Assembly: GCA_017617475.1 (NCBI GenBank)
Contig: JAFZWC010000078.1
Coordinates: forward strand, 1 to 16,603
Direction: 5' to 3'
DNA: 16,603 nucleotides
Origin: Bacteroidales bacterium
Lineage (GTDB): Bacteria; Bacteroidota; Bacteroidia; Bacteroidales; UBA932
In this document: positions 1-6,305 of the stretch, one piece after another
Layout: each line of letters begins with the position of its first letter
Numbering within the stretch: position 1 is the first letter of the stretch
The notes under the pieces: generated by a model
Told to the model about the DNA's origin: nothing
The model's database searches: none
Seen by the model: the letters and a program-made list of their open reading frames with translations, nothing else
Program-made: the position numbers and the translations under genes

Positions 1-641
1 AGAGATGGGCAAATAGCTCGTCCGGCATATTGGTGCCCTGATAGCTATCCGAGAGGACCAGTACCTGCGCCACCTGGTTGGCGGTGGCCGAATAACCGTC
101 CGCAATTCCACCCGCTACGGTATCCATCATGCGGTCTCCATTCAGGGCTTTAAAAATCCACATTTTAGGAAAGTCCACGCACAGGGCCCCCGCCAGGTAA
201 GCGCCGCCATAGCGTTTGAGCTGCAAGGTAGAAACGCCGTTTTCCAAAGATCGGGGGCTCTCCAGCAGCAGAACACGGCCCTTGCCCGGGGAGAGAGAGG
301 AGGCCAACGTTTCGTACTGAAGTCCGCAAAGCAACAGCGCACTGTTTTCTCCGGCGCCTTCCTGCCATTCCCGGGCCAGGGAGCGGGCCTGGTCCGGGTT
401 TTCCGGCCTTAACAGATGATATGTGACCTGGGGATTTACCGAAACGCCCTCCATCACGGCCTTCAGGACTGCGTCGTCGTAGCCGGCTCCAGAAAAGCTG
501 GAATTGGGAGAAAACAGGACGGTGAGTTCCTTAGAACCTGCCCCCCCCCCCCACTTCAGATTCCGGAATCTTCTGGCATGCCGGAAGGGCAGCTAAAAGA
601 ACGGAGGTAATGGAAAGAATGATATGATATCGTGTACGCAT
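1..641 (-). CDS. BMP-like binding lipoprotein, frameshifted at a G tract, 3' end outside window
   Basis: The start at 641 opens a lipoprotein signal: MRTRY, a hydrophobic run, then L-P-A-C with the lipidated cysteine at residue 22. The next residues are QKIPESEV, followed by glycines encoded by a run of 12 G (plus-strand C at 541-552). As written, the frame reads four glycines, R, F and a TAA at 533-531, giving a 36-residue product. One G fewer (or two more) joins it to a frame that is open from the tract to base 1, about 180 codons. That frame has GAGYDDAVLKAVMEG early, GGAYLAGALC in the middle and GGIADGYSATANQV late. This resembles BMP/Med-type ABC substrate-binding lipoproteins (known family pattern; the assignment is inference). 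The 3' end lies outside the window. The gene may be phase-variable, decayed, or intact with a sequencing error. Confidence 0.6.
541..552 (-). repeat. G12 homopolymer in the lipoprotein reading frame
   Basis: Twelve consecutive C on the plus strand are G on the coding strand. They lie at codons 30-34, eight codons after the lipidated cysteine. Eleven or fourteen G would keep the gene in frame; twelve truncates it. It is the only homopolymer of this length that I saw in a coding frame of the window. Slippage-prone G tracts of this size switch surface genes in several bacteria, but they are also classic sites of read and assembly error. Confidence 0.9.
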
Positions 642-660
642 TTTGATGAAAATACGACAA

Positions 661-688
661 TAAAAATCCCTAAGCAACAGCTTAGGGA
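661..688 (-). terminator. Rho-independent terminator of the AraC-family gene
   Basis: A perfect 9-bp stem TCCCTAAGC / GCTTAGGGA with a 4-base loop is followed on the minus strand by TTTTTA. It lies 38 bases past the stop of the AraC-type gene and just upstream of the frameshifted lipoprotein, so the two genes are probably separate transcripts. Confidence 0.8.
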
Positions 689-691
689 AAC

Positions 692-744
692 TTTTTACGC
701 AGGGTTGAGAATTTGCGCTATTTTTTTACGCAGAGTTGATTTGC
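692..744 (-). repeat. Imperfect direct duplication of the AraC gene 3' end
   Basis: On the minus strand, GCAAATCAACTCTGCGTAAAAA (744-723) covers the last codons and stop of the AraC-type gene. It recurs as GCAAATTCTCAACCCTGCGTA followed by AAAA (716-692) just behind the stop. The copies differ by a short insertion and one base. It looks like a small tandem duplication; no function is evident. Confidence 0.6.
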
Positions 745-1871
745 TTGGCCCATTCGCGCGGGGAGAGGCCGGTAATGGAGGTGAAGGTGCGGCTGAAGAC
801 AGTGGGGGAGGAGAAGCCGCAGAGGGCCGATACTTCCTGTACCTTGAGGTCCGGCTTCTCCCGTTTTAGGCGCATGGACTCCTCAATGCGATAGCGGTTC
901 ACGAACTGGTAGAAGGTGCATCCGTATTCGTTGTGGATGAACTGGGAGAGGTAGGTGCGGTTCATGGGCAGGATCTGCTGCAGGTCCAGGAGCCGGAAGT
1001 CCGGGTTCCGGTAGGGCTTTTCCTTTTCCATCCACTCTTCCAACTTTTGGCGATGGGTAACATCAAGCTGCTTCTGGACGGTCTGGTCCTCGGCCTTCTC
1101 TTTCTTGCGGAGCAACTCCCAGGGATCCTTGCGGAAGAGGATTTGCTCAGTGGCGTAAATGAACATGAATACCACCAGCCACTGCTGCGTGAAGCCGCGG
1201 GCGTGGGCATGCGTTAGGCACATGAACATGTAAACCACGCCCACCAGAACCATCATGAGGAGGTAGCGCATGATCCATTCCACGTCAATGTCTTCCAGGC
1301 TGGAGAAGTTCTCCTCGCACCAGTTTTGGTAGGCTCTGATATGTCCCAGCAGCAGGGATATGAGGACGAAAGGATAGAGGGCGATGATGGGTTGCAGGTT
1401 CACGGGGACAGCGTAATCCAGAGCTGCCAGTGCAAACATGGGGAGCAGCTGCCACAGGGCACGCTTGATATTCATCCATCCGGGCCTTAGGGCTTCGGCC
1501 GGATACAGCAGCAGCACCCACCCCAGCAGATTGCCCAGCATGAGTTCGAAGGTGGAAATCTGGTAAGCGCCCATGTTCATGACAGGGGTGGGGGAGGTCA
1601 TCCAGGAGAGGATGTAGGCCCCGTCGGCCAAACCCCACACCACCAGGGCCCACGCGAAAGCCTTGCGTACGCGAAGGCCTCCGGAATGGCTGAAGAGAAT
1701 CCATGCCCCAATGCATTCCACCGTGGTGGCGCACACCATGAGGATGGGAGTGATGACGTTGTCAAAATACTGGTCCGGAATGAAGCGGGACAGCCACATA
1801 CTCATCACAACGCAGGTGGTGAGAATCAGGGAAAAAAAGACTCCCTCTTTGTATTTGAACAGCAGTTTCAT
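726..1871 (-). CDS. Membrane-anchored AraC-family transcriptional regulator
   Basis: The product is 381 residues. Residues about 10-250 hold seven or eight hydrophobic segments (for example SLILTTCVVMSMWL near 14 and LLMMVLVGVVYMFMCL near 205). A charged linker follows (RKKEKAEDQTVQKQ). The C-terminal 100 residues form a double helix-turn-helix AraC domain: an N-terminal half with LPMNRTYLSQFIHNEYGCTF, then VQEVSALCGFSSPTVFSRTF and the closing GLSPREWAKQ, the usual end of the family. Such integral-membrane AraC proteins are common in Bacteroidota and are thought to sense a signal in or across the membrane and act on DNA from there; the signal is unknown. It is divergent from the lipoprotein gene at 1947 and lies upstream of the frameshifted lipoprotein. 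Either is a plausible target, which is inference from position only. Confidence 0.88.
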   Translation of the reverse strand: MKLLFKYKEGVFFSLILTTCVVMSMWLSRFIPDQYFDNVITPILMVCATTVECIGAWILFSHSGGLRVRKAFAWALVVWGLADGAYILSWMTSPTPVMNMGAYQISTFELMLGNLLGWVLLLYPAEALRPGWMNIKRALWQLLPMFALAALDYAVPVNLQPIIALYPFVLISLLLGHIRAYQNWCEENFSSLEDIDVEWIMRYLLMMVLVGVVYMFMCLTHAHARGFTQQWLVVFMFIYATEQILFRKDPWELLRKKEKAEDQTVQKQLDVTHRQKLEEWMEKEKPYRNPDFRLLDLQQILPMNRTYLSQFIHNEYGCTFYQFVNRYRIEESMRLKREKPDLKVQEVSALCGFSSPTVFSRTFTSITGLSPREWAKQINSA

Positions 1872-1924
1872 TTCGGCAAACTAAGTTACTATAAATAATT
1901 GGTAATTCCAATCTGCCTTTTTTG

Positions 1925-1932
1925 TATCTTTG
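1925..1932 (+). promoter_or_regulatory. Bacteroidetes -7 box for the small lipoprotein gene
   Basis: TATCTTTG fits TAnnTTTG exactly and lies 14 bases before the chosen ATG at 1947. A weak TTGG at 1899-1902 could serve as the -33 box, with a spacer slightly longer than usual. The position rules out the longer in-frame start at 1899, which would lie upstream of the transcript start. Confidence 0.75.
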
Positions 1933-1946
1933 CACAAAATTCTCCT

Positions 1947-2402
1947 ATGAAACGCAGATTAATCATATTGCTCGCCCTGGTTCTTCTGGCAGGCTGCAAG
2001 AAGGCCGAAGAGCCTTATGGCGAGGGCTTTACCTACACGGATTGCACCAAAGCCGAGTCGGATTTCTATACCCTCTCCCTGCTCACCCTCAAATACGAGG
2101 GCGGGGATTTGAGCGTGACCCGCTCGGACGCTTGGATGAACTGCTCTTTCCAGAACCGGGGCCTCGTGTGCACCGTTTCCGTCAAAGGGAACCAGATTGA
2201 TTACAGGGTAGATTATGAGAAGGAGGGCTATGAAGTTAAGTGCGTCTGCCGGGTAGAGGAGATGTCTTCCGTGATAAAGGGCCTGGAAGAAGGGAAGAAG
2301 TACATTTTCCACTATTATTGCTGCCAGAACTATGTCCCGTTTACCTTCACCTTCAAGGACGGCCTCATCTCCGTCATGGATGTGAGTACTCTTTTGCCGT
2401 AA
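1947..2402 (+). CDS. Small cysteine-rich lipoprotein of unknown function
   Basis: The product is 151 residues from ATG 1947, chosen because the -7 box lies immediately upstream and because this start gives a clean lipoprotein signal (MKRR, hydrophobic run, LLAGC with Cys17, then KKAEE). The mature part carries seven further cysteines (33, 66, 75, 99, 101, 125, 126), including a CVC and a CC pair, which is a lot for so small an envelope protein and suggests disulfides or metal binding. The remainder is short alternating polar and hydrophobic stretches, probably beta-rich. I do not recognise a family. It is divergent from the AraC-type regulator (75 bp between starts) and could be under its control. 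It ends at a shared terminator with rpmE2. Confidence 0.75.
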   Translation: MKRRLIILLALVLLAGCKKAEEPYGEGFTYTDCTKAESDFYTLSLLTLKYEGGDLSVTRSDAWMNCSFQNRGLVCTVSVKGNQIDYRVDYEKEGYEVKCVCRVEEMSSVIKGLEEGKKYIFHYYCCQNYVPFTFTFKDGLISVMDVSTLLP

Positions 2403-2421
2403 AGGCCTGAACAAAACTAAC

Positions 2422-2457
2422 AAAAAAACGGCAACCCGCTTCGGGCTGCCGTTTTTT
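2422..2457. terminator. Bidirectional terminator between lipoprotein gene and rpmE2
   Basis: Seven A, then an ACGGCA..CCCG stem with a CTT loop and CGGG..TGCCGT, then six T. One A-C mismatch interrupts the stem. A-tract and T-tract on both flanks allow it to end transcripts from both sides, and it sits between two convergent genes (stops at 2402 and 2478). Confidence 0.85.
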
Positions 2458-2477
2458 GAACCTTTTGGCTGCAGAAA

Positions 2478-2729
2478 TTATTTCTTGCGGCTCTTGTATC
2501 TCTGATAGAACATATCCACACGACCGGCGGTGTCCACCAGCTTCACCTTGCCCGTGTAGAACGGGTGAGAAGTGTTGGAGATTTCCAGCTTTACCAGCGG
2601 GTACTCAACACCTTCCACAGTGATGGTCTCCTTGGAGGGAGCGCAGCTGCGGGTTACGAAGATGGTGTCATTGGACATATCCTTGAAAGCTACAAGACGG
2701 TAGGTTTCGGGATGAATTCCTTTCTTCAT
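2478..2729 (-). CDS. rpmE2: 50S ribosomal protein L31, type B
   Basis: The product is 83 residues and starts MKKGIHPETYRLVAFKDMS, with SNTSHPFYTGKVKLVDTAGRVDMFYQRY toward the C-terminus, the standard L31 signature. The zinc-binding CxxC pairs of type A L31 are absent (only one cysteine, in SCAPSKE), which identifies the zinc-independent type B form. It belongs to the large ribosomal subunit. It is a single gene with its own consensus promoter and a shared terminator. The type B form is a known zinc-saving paralogue in many bacteria, but in Bacteroidota it is often the only copy, so no zinc control should be assumed. Confidence 0.95.
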   Translation of the reverse strand: MKKGIHPETYRLVAFKDMSNDTIFVTRSCAPSKETITVEGVEYPLVKLEISNTSHPFYTGKVKLVDTAGRVDMFYQRYKSRKK

Positions 2730-2767
2730 TTTACGTAAAAACTATAATTGTTAACAATTTGGGACCG

Positions 2768-2799
2768 CAAAGATAGACAATTCCATCGAGTATTCCAAA
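2768..2799 (-). promoter_or_regulatory. Bacteroidetes promoter of rpmE2
   Basis: On the minus strand TTTG (2799-2796), a 20-bp spacer and TATCTTTG (2775-2768), an exact match to the Bacteroidetes sigma factor consensus. It lies 38 bases upstream of the rpmE2 start and leaves a short leader. Confidence 0.85.
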
Positions 2800-2843
2800 T
2801 GTTTTTTCCTTCCTCCCAGCCGTCACTCGCTTTTTATCACTTT

Positions 2844-2867
2844 AGTTATGATAATAGTTATGATAAT
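2844..2867 (+). promoter_or_regulatory. Tandem 12-bp repeat, operator candidate of the toxin-antitoxin operon
   Basis: AGTTATGATAAT occurs twice without a gap (2844-2855 and 2856-2867). An inverted partner TTATCA (2834-2839) faces the TGATAA inside the first unit. The repeats cover the position expected for the -33 box, 20 bp ahead of the -7 box at 2882. HigA-type antitoxins repress their own operon through such sites, so this is a likely HigA operator (inference). Confidence 0.55.
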
Positions 2868-2881
2868 TCAAATATTATTTG

Positions 2882-2889
2882 TATCTTTG
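2882..2889 (+). promoter_or_regulatory. -7 box of the toxin-antitoxin operon
   Basis: TATCTTTG, an exact TAnnTTTG match, 16 bases before ATG 2906. It decides the toxin start: an in-frame ATG at 2879 lies in the promoter and cannot be used from this transcript. Confidence 0.8.
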
Positions 2890-2905
2890 CAAAAAGAACG
2901 AGGCT

Positions 2906-3226
2906 ATGAACGTATTGATGAATCAGGACTTGCTGGACTTATACCAAAATGGTCAGAGCAAGAGGTATAAAGAGGTGGAAAGGAACCGTGAGCTATTGGA
3001 GGGATTCATCCGTGCGGTCAACACCATGACAATGGTAAACAATGTCAGTGAACTGAGCGGTTTTAGTTATTTGCATTATGAACAGCTCAAGTACCAATGG
3101 TCCGGATACTCATCTGTTCGATTGTCAAACAGATTTGTACATCGTCTTATCTTCACAGAAACACCTGATGGTCTGGAAGTTGAACTAATAGAAATAGATG
3201 ATACACACTATGGAAACAAACACTGA
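2906..3226 (+). CDS. HigB-like mRNA-interferase toxin
   Basis: The product is 106 residues from ATG 2906 (MNVLMNQDLLDLYQNGQSKR); ATG 2921 is an alternative. The pattern matches the RelE/HigB fold as found in Bacteroidota: an N-terminal helix ending LYQNGQS, a long helix RELLEGFIRAVNTM, LSGFSYLHYEQLK, the strand GYSSVRLSNRFVHRLIF, and a C-terminal acidic strand GLEVELIEIDDTHY. Proteins of this kind cleave mRNA on the ribosome and are neutralised by the partner antitoxin. The gene order, toxin first and an XRE-type antitoxin overlapping it by 29 bp, is that of higBA. The stretch is visibly more AT-rich than its neighbours, which fits horizontal acquisition. Activity cannot be judged from sequence alone. 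Confidence 0.78.
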   Translation: MNVLMNQDLLDLYQNGQSKRYKEVERNRELLEGFIRAVNTMTMVNNVSELSGFSYLHYEQLKYQWSGYSSVRLSNRFVHRLIFTETPDGLEVELIEIDDTHYGNKH

Positions 3227-3677
3227 GAAGAAATATCTTGTGAATGATAGAACGCCGGCGTTTCCGGTGCATCCCGGTACCATACTGGGGGAAGAACTGA
3301 AGGCCAGAGGCATTAGCCAGAAGAAGTTTGCAGAGACCATTGGCATACAGGCCACTCACCTGAGTGCCCTAATTCACGGCAGCCGAAGTTTCACGGCTGC
3401 CGTAGCGGAAAAGATAGCAACGGGTCTGGTTGGTATCCAAGCAGGATTCTGGATGAAATGCCAGGAACGCTATAACATTGATGTCCAACGAAAAAGGATA
3501 AGTACAACTAAATTGGTTACCGGATACAATCCTTCCCAGTTTGAAGTCCAGCCTGCGTACCTGGCACAACCTCAAGCAAGCTACAATGGGAATATTGTAG
3601 TTACACTCACCATTCCGGAGTCGGACAAAGATCTATTAGAAAGCCTGGCCAGCCGGTTTGGCTGGATTTGCCAATAA
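3198..3677 (+). CDS. HigA-like antitoxin, XRE helix-turn-helix with C-terminal tail
   Basis: The product is 159 residues from ATG 3198; ATG 3210 (METNTEKK) is equally possible and shortens the overlap with the toxin from 29 to 17 bp. Residues about 20-90 form the HigA helix-turn-helix: PAFPVHPGTILGEELKARG, ISQKKFAETIG, ATHLSALIHGSRSFTAAVAE, then the LGIQAGFW-type close (VGIQAGFWMKCQERYNID). HigA proteins neutralise the toxin and repress the operon. Residues about 100-159 are an extra tail ending in VVTLTIPESDKDLLESLASRFGW. This resembles the short segment seen at the end of many small Bacteroidota antitoxin-like proteins (from memory, unverified). Classical HigA is about 100 residues long. 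Confidence 0.82.
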   Translation: MIHTMETNTEKKYLVNDRTPAFPVHPGTILGEELKARGISQKKFAETIGIQATHLSALIHGSRSFTAAVAEKIATGLVGIQAGFWMKCQERYNIDVQRKRISTTKLVTGYNPSQFEVQPAYLAQPQASYNGNIVVTLTIPESDKDLLESLASRFGWICQ

Positions 3678-3688
3678 TCGTCTTACCC

Positions 3689-4756
3689 CTATTTCATCCT
3701 GTACGGCTGGTCTTCGTACAGAATGTAGCGTTTGGCCTTACGGATCCACTTCTGTTCTTCCACCTTCACGTGTTCCTGCACCACGTCGAAGGAGATATCC
3801 TCCTTCAGGTAGGCTTCCAGCACAGGGTCGGCCAGTTTGGTCCAGAAGGCGGGCTCGAACTCGAAGGCCGAGTAGTGTTCCCGGAACCAGCGCATCAGGT
3901 GCAGCGTGTGCAGAAGGCTGTGGTAGGGCTCTCCGGGCACCAGCATGAGCTGGAAGCCGAAGCAGCGCTCACCCGCATACCGGCCTGCCGAAGGGGTGAA
4001 AGAGCAGGGACGCATGAGCACGCCGTGGGCCTGGGGCAGTTCCTCGGGCCGCAGCGGCTTAATGAAGGGCGCGCCGATGTACTCGTACGGCCGCGCCGTG
4101 CCAATGCCGGGCGTAATGGTGGTATTGTTCCACAGACCTCCGCCGCTGTACAGATAAGAACTGAACAGGCCGGGGATATCGCTGGCCGGCGCTATGGTCC
4201 AGGGCATGAGCTGCCGGTTGGCGTCGGTAGCCATGGCCGATATCACGTGGATGGGAAACTTGGCGCCAATCTCGGAGGCGTACAGGTTTACCAGCTCGCC
4301 CAAGGTGAGACCGTGCCGGTGCGCCACCTGCGGGACGAACATCTCTCCGCTTACGGCAGGGATGGAACCCTCCACCACACGGCCGGAAGGGTTGATATGG
4401 TCTACGATATACAGGGACGGGGCTTCGTCGCCCAGCAGACGCAGCATCTCCATGAGCTGCATCACGTCTTTGGTGTAATTGAAATACCGGACACCCACGT
4501 CCTGGATTTCCACCACCACGGCGTCCAGCGCCCTGAGGTCATCGGCCTCAAAGACTATGTGATTGGTGCCTGGCGTAAGCTCCGCCTCACGGGGATTGAA
4601 CACCGTAGCCAAATTTCCCCGCTCCCGGAAAATATCCCACATCCACCGGCCCTTTCCCGTATCCCAGCAGTTCTGGGTACAGAAACACCCTACCTTGCCA
4701 TACAGCAAGGCCTTGTCCAACTGGTCCTCCAAAGGCGTTGTTCTAAAACTGAACAT
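3689..4756 (-). CDS. DUF1343 / NamZ-family protein (putative exo-N-acetylmuramidase)
   Basis: The product is 355 residues. Family landmarks are VVVEIQDVGVRYFNY (about 80-95), YIVDHINPSGRVVEGS, PQVAHRHGLTLGELVNLY, and PGIGTARPYEYIGAPFI. Known members (NamZ of Bacillus and Tannerella) release N-acetylmuramic acid from the non-reducing end of peptidoglycan fragments. Two oddities stand out. There is no signal peptide (start MFSFRTTPLEDQ), so the protein should be cytoplasmic. At the place where family members have a PEHG motif, this one reads NPREAEL (residues 54-60). It may therefore be a divergent or altered-activity member. It is followed by the toxin-antitoxin pair in convergent orientation and lies downstream of glmM with a repeat element between them. 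The family call is firm; the reaction is inference. Confidence 0.82.
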   Translation of the reverse strand: MFSFRTTPLEDQLDKALLYGKVGCFCTQNCWDTGKGRWMWDIFRERGNLATVFNPREAELTPGTNHIVFEADDLRALDAVVVEIQDVGVRYFNYTKDVMQLMEMLRLLGDEAPSLYIVDHINPSGRVVEGSIPAVSGEMFVPQVAHRHGLTLGELVNLYASEIGAKFPIHVISAMATDANRQLMPWTIAPASDIPGLFSSYLYSGGGLWNNTTITPGIGTARPYEYIGAPFIKPLRPEELPQAHGVLMRPCSFTPSAGRYAGERCFGFQLMLVPGEPYHSLLHTLHLMRWFREHYSAFEFEPAFWTKLADPVLEAYLKEDISFDVVQEHVKVEEQKWIRKAKRYILYEDQPYRMK

Positions 4757-4767
4757 ATTCTGAGTGG

Positions 4768-4859
4768 AGATTCTTCGTCACTTCGTTCCTCAGAATGACA
4801 AATACGTTCCTTGGAATCACTGAAACACCGTTTGTCATTCTGAGCGAAGCGAAGAATCT
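4768..4859. repeat. Inverted-repeat element, copy 1
   Basis: The left arm (4768-4802) begins AGATTCTTCGTCACTTCG and ends CAGAATGACAAA. The right arm (4831-4859) is its reverse complement with a shorter centre: TTTGTCATTCTGAGCG, then AAGCGAAGAATCT. About 28 bp separate the arms. It fills the space between glmM (stop at 4861) and the DUF1343 gene start (4756). The same arms recur at 15208-15280. Short palindromic elements with this core are familiar from many bacterial genomes (from memory); it is REP- or MITE-like with no coding capacity. Confidence 0.85.
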
Positions 4860-4860
4860 G

Positions 4861-6273
4861 TTAACCAATTATCTTCTGGGCTACAGCAATTACCTCGTTG
4901 CCAAGGGCTTCGGCGGCTTCGGGAGTAGAGGCTTCGGAGTAGATGCGGATGATGGGTTCGGTGTTGGATTTGCGCAGGTGGACCCACGTCTTGTTGGCTT
5001 CGAAGTTAATCTTGACACCGTCTATGTCATTGATGTTCTCGTTGGCATAGATCTTCTTGAGCTCCGTGAGAATCTTCTCTATGAGAGCCGCGTCGCTGAG
5101 CTGAATCTTGTTCTTGGCAATGAAGTACTGCGGGTATGTCTTCTTTAACTCGCTCACCTTCATCTTCTTATGCGCCAGATTACTCAGGAACAGAGCCACA
5201 CCTACCATGGCGTCGCGGCCCGCGTGGATGGCGGGATAGATGACGCCGCCATTGCCTTCACCGCCGATGAGGGCGCCCACCTCGTGCATCTTGGTGGTCA
5301 CGTTTACCTCGCCCACGGCGGCTGCGTAATACTTGCCTCCATGCTTCTCCGTTACGTCGCGCAGGGCGCGGGTGCTGGAAAGGTTGGAGACGGTGGCGAT
5401 GGGCTTGCCTTCCTTCTGGGCAATCTCGCAAAGGTAATCGGCCACGCTCACCAGGGTATATTCTTCCACGAAAGGCTTGCCGTCTTCCTGGATGAAAGCC
5501 AGACGGTCTACGTCAGGGTCTACGGAAACGCCCAGGTCGGCCTTTTCTTTCACTACGGTTTCGCACAGGTCCACCAGGTTGGCGGGCAGGGGCTCCGGGT
5601 TGTGGGCGAAGTCACCGGTGGGATTGCAGTTAAGGCCGATGCACTTGACACCCAAGCGTTTGAGCAGGCGGGGCATGATGATGCCGCCCACGCTGTTCAC
5701 GGCGTCTACCACTACGGTGAACTTAGCGGCCTTGATGGCCTCAACGTCCACGGCGGGCAAGGCCAGGACGGCGTCCAGGTGCTTGTCCGTGAAATCTTCT
5801 TCCTCAATGGTGCCCAAATTGTCCACCTCGGCAAAGTTGAAATCTTCCTTCTCGGCCAGATCCAGGACGGCCTGGCCTTCCGCGGCGGTAAGGAATTCAC
5901 CCTTGTCGTTCAGAAGCTTGAGGGCATTCCACTGGCGGGGATTGTGGCTGGCGGTAAGGATGATGCCGCCGTCGGCATTGGCAAAGAGGACCGCCATTTC
6001 CGTAGTGGGGGTGCTTGCGAAGCCGCATTTGACCACATCGATTCCGCAGCCGATGAGGGTGCCCACCACCAGCTGTTCCACCATGTCTCCACTCATGCGG
6101 GCGTCCTTGCCCACAACCACTTTGTAACGTTCCCCGTTGGGCTGGGGCTTGCGCTGCGGCAAGGTTGCCGCATAGGCGGCGGTAAACTTGACAACGTCTA
6201 CAGGGGTAAGGGAATTGCCGGGCTGGCCACCGATGGTGCCGCGAATGCCGGAGATGGATTTGATGAGTGTCAT
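4861..6273 (-). CDS. glmM: Phosphoglucosamine mutase
   Basis: The product is 470 residues of the alpha-D-phosphohexomutase family. It converts glucosamine-6-phosphate to glucosamine-1-phosphate on the way to UDP-GlcNAc for peptidoglycan and LPS, in the cytoplasm. All four active-site loops are present: the catalytic serine in TASHNP (107-112, Ser109), the metal loop DPDVDR (252-257), the sugar loop GGEGNGG (337-343) and the phosphate loop RKSNTEP (434-440). The start MTLIKSISGIRGT is typical of the Bacteroidota form, annotated as GlmM. Phosphomannomutase activity is possible in this family, and a manC gene lies in the same window, so substrate choice is likely but not certain. Its promoter overlaps that of the divergent DUF486 gene. 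Confidence 0.9.
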   Translation of the reverse strand: MTLIKSISGIRGTIGGQPGNSLTPVDVVKFTAAYAATLPQRKPQPNGERYKVVVGKDARMSGDMVEQLVVGTLIGCGIDVVKCGFASTPTTEMAVLFANADGGIILTASHNPRQWNALKLLNDKGEFLTAAEGQAVLDLAEKEDFNFAEVDNLGTIEEEDFTDKHLDAVLALPAVDVEAIKAAKFTVVVDAVNSVGGIIMPRLLKRLGVKCIGLNCNPTGDFAHNPEPLPANLVDLCETVVKEKADLGVSVDPDVDRLAFIQEDGKPFVEEYTLVSVADYLCEIAQKEGKPIATVSNLSSTRALRDVTEKHGGKYYAAAVGEVNVTTKMHEVGALIGGEGNGGVIYPAIHAGRDAMVGVALFLSNLAHKKMKVSELKKTYPQYFIAKNKIQLSDAALIEKILTELKKIYANENINDIDGVKINFEANKTWVHLRKSNTEPIIRIYSEASTPEAAEALGNEVIAVAQKIIG

Positions 6274-6305
6274 ATCTTTTTGGAATTACGTTTCCTTAAA
6301 TCAAA

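Noticed and set aside
1899..1946. A longer start for the small lipoprotein
   Set aside because: It would begin upstream of the -7 box at 1925-1932 and would destroy the lipoprotein signal.
2844..2867. Possible start of a CRISPR array
   Set aside because: There are only two units of 12 bp in tandem, with no spacers. It is better explained as an operator.
3668..4798. A 376-codon open frame on the plus strand
   Set aside because: It lies opposite the DUF1343 gene, whose family motifs are clear, and shows no recognisable domain. It reflects GC-rich codon bias on the other strand.
4768..4859. Insertion sequence or transposon end
   Set aside because: No transposase and no room for one. The whole element is under 100 bp and palindromic, so a REP/MITE-like repeat is the safer call.
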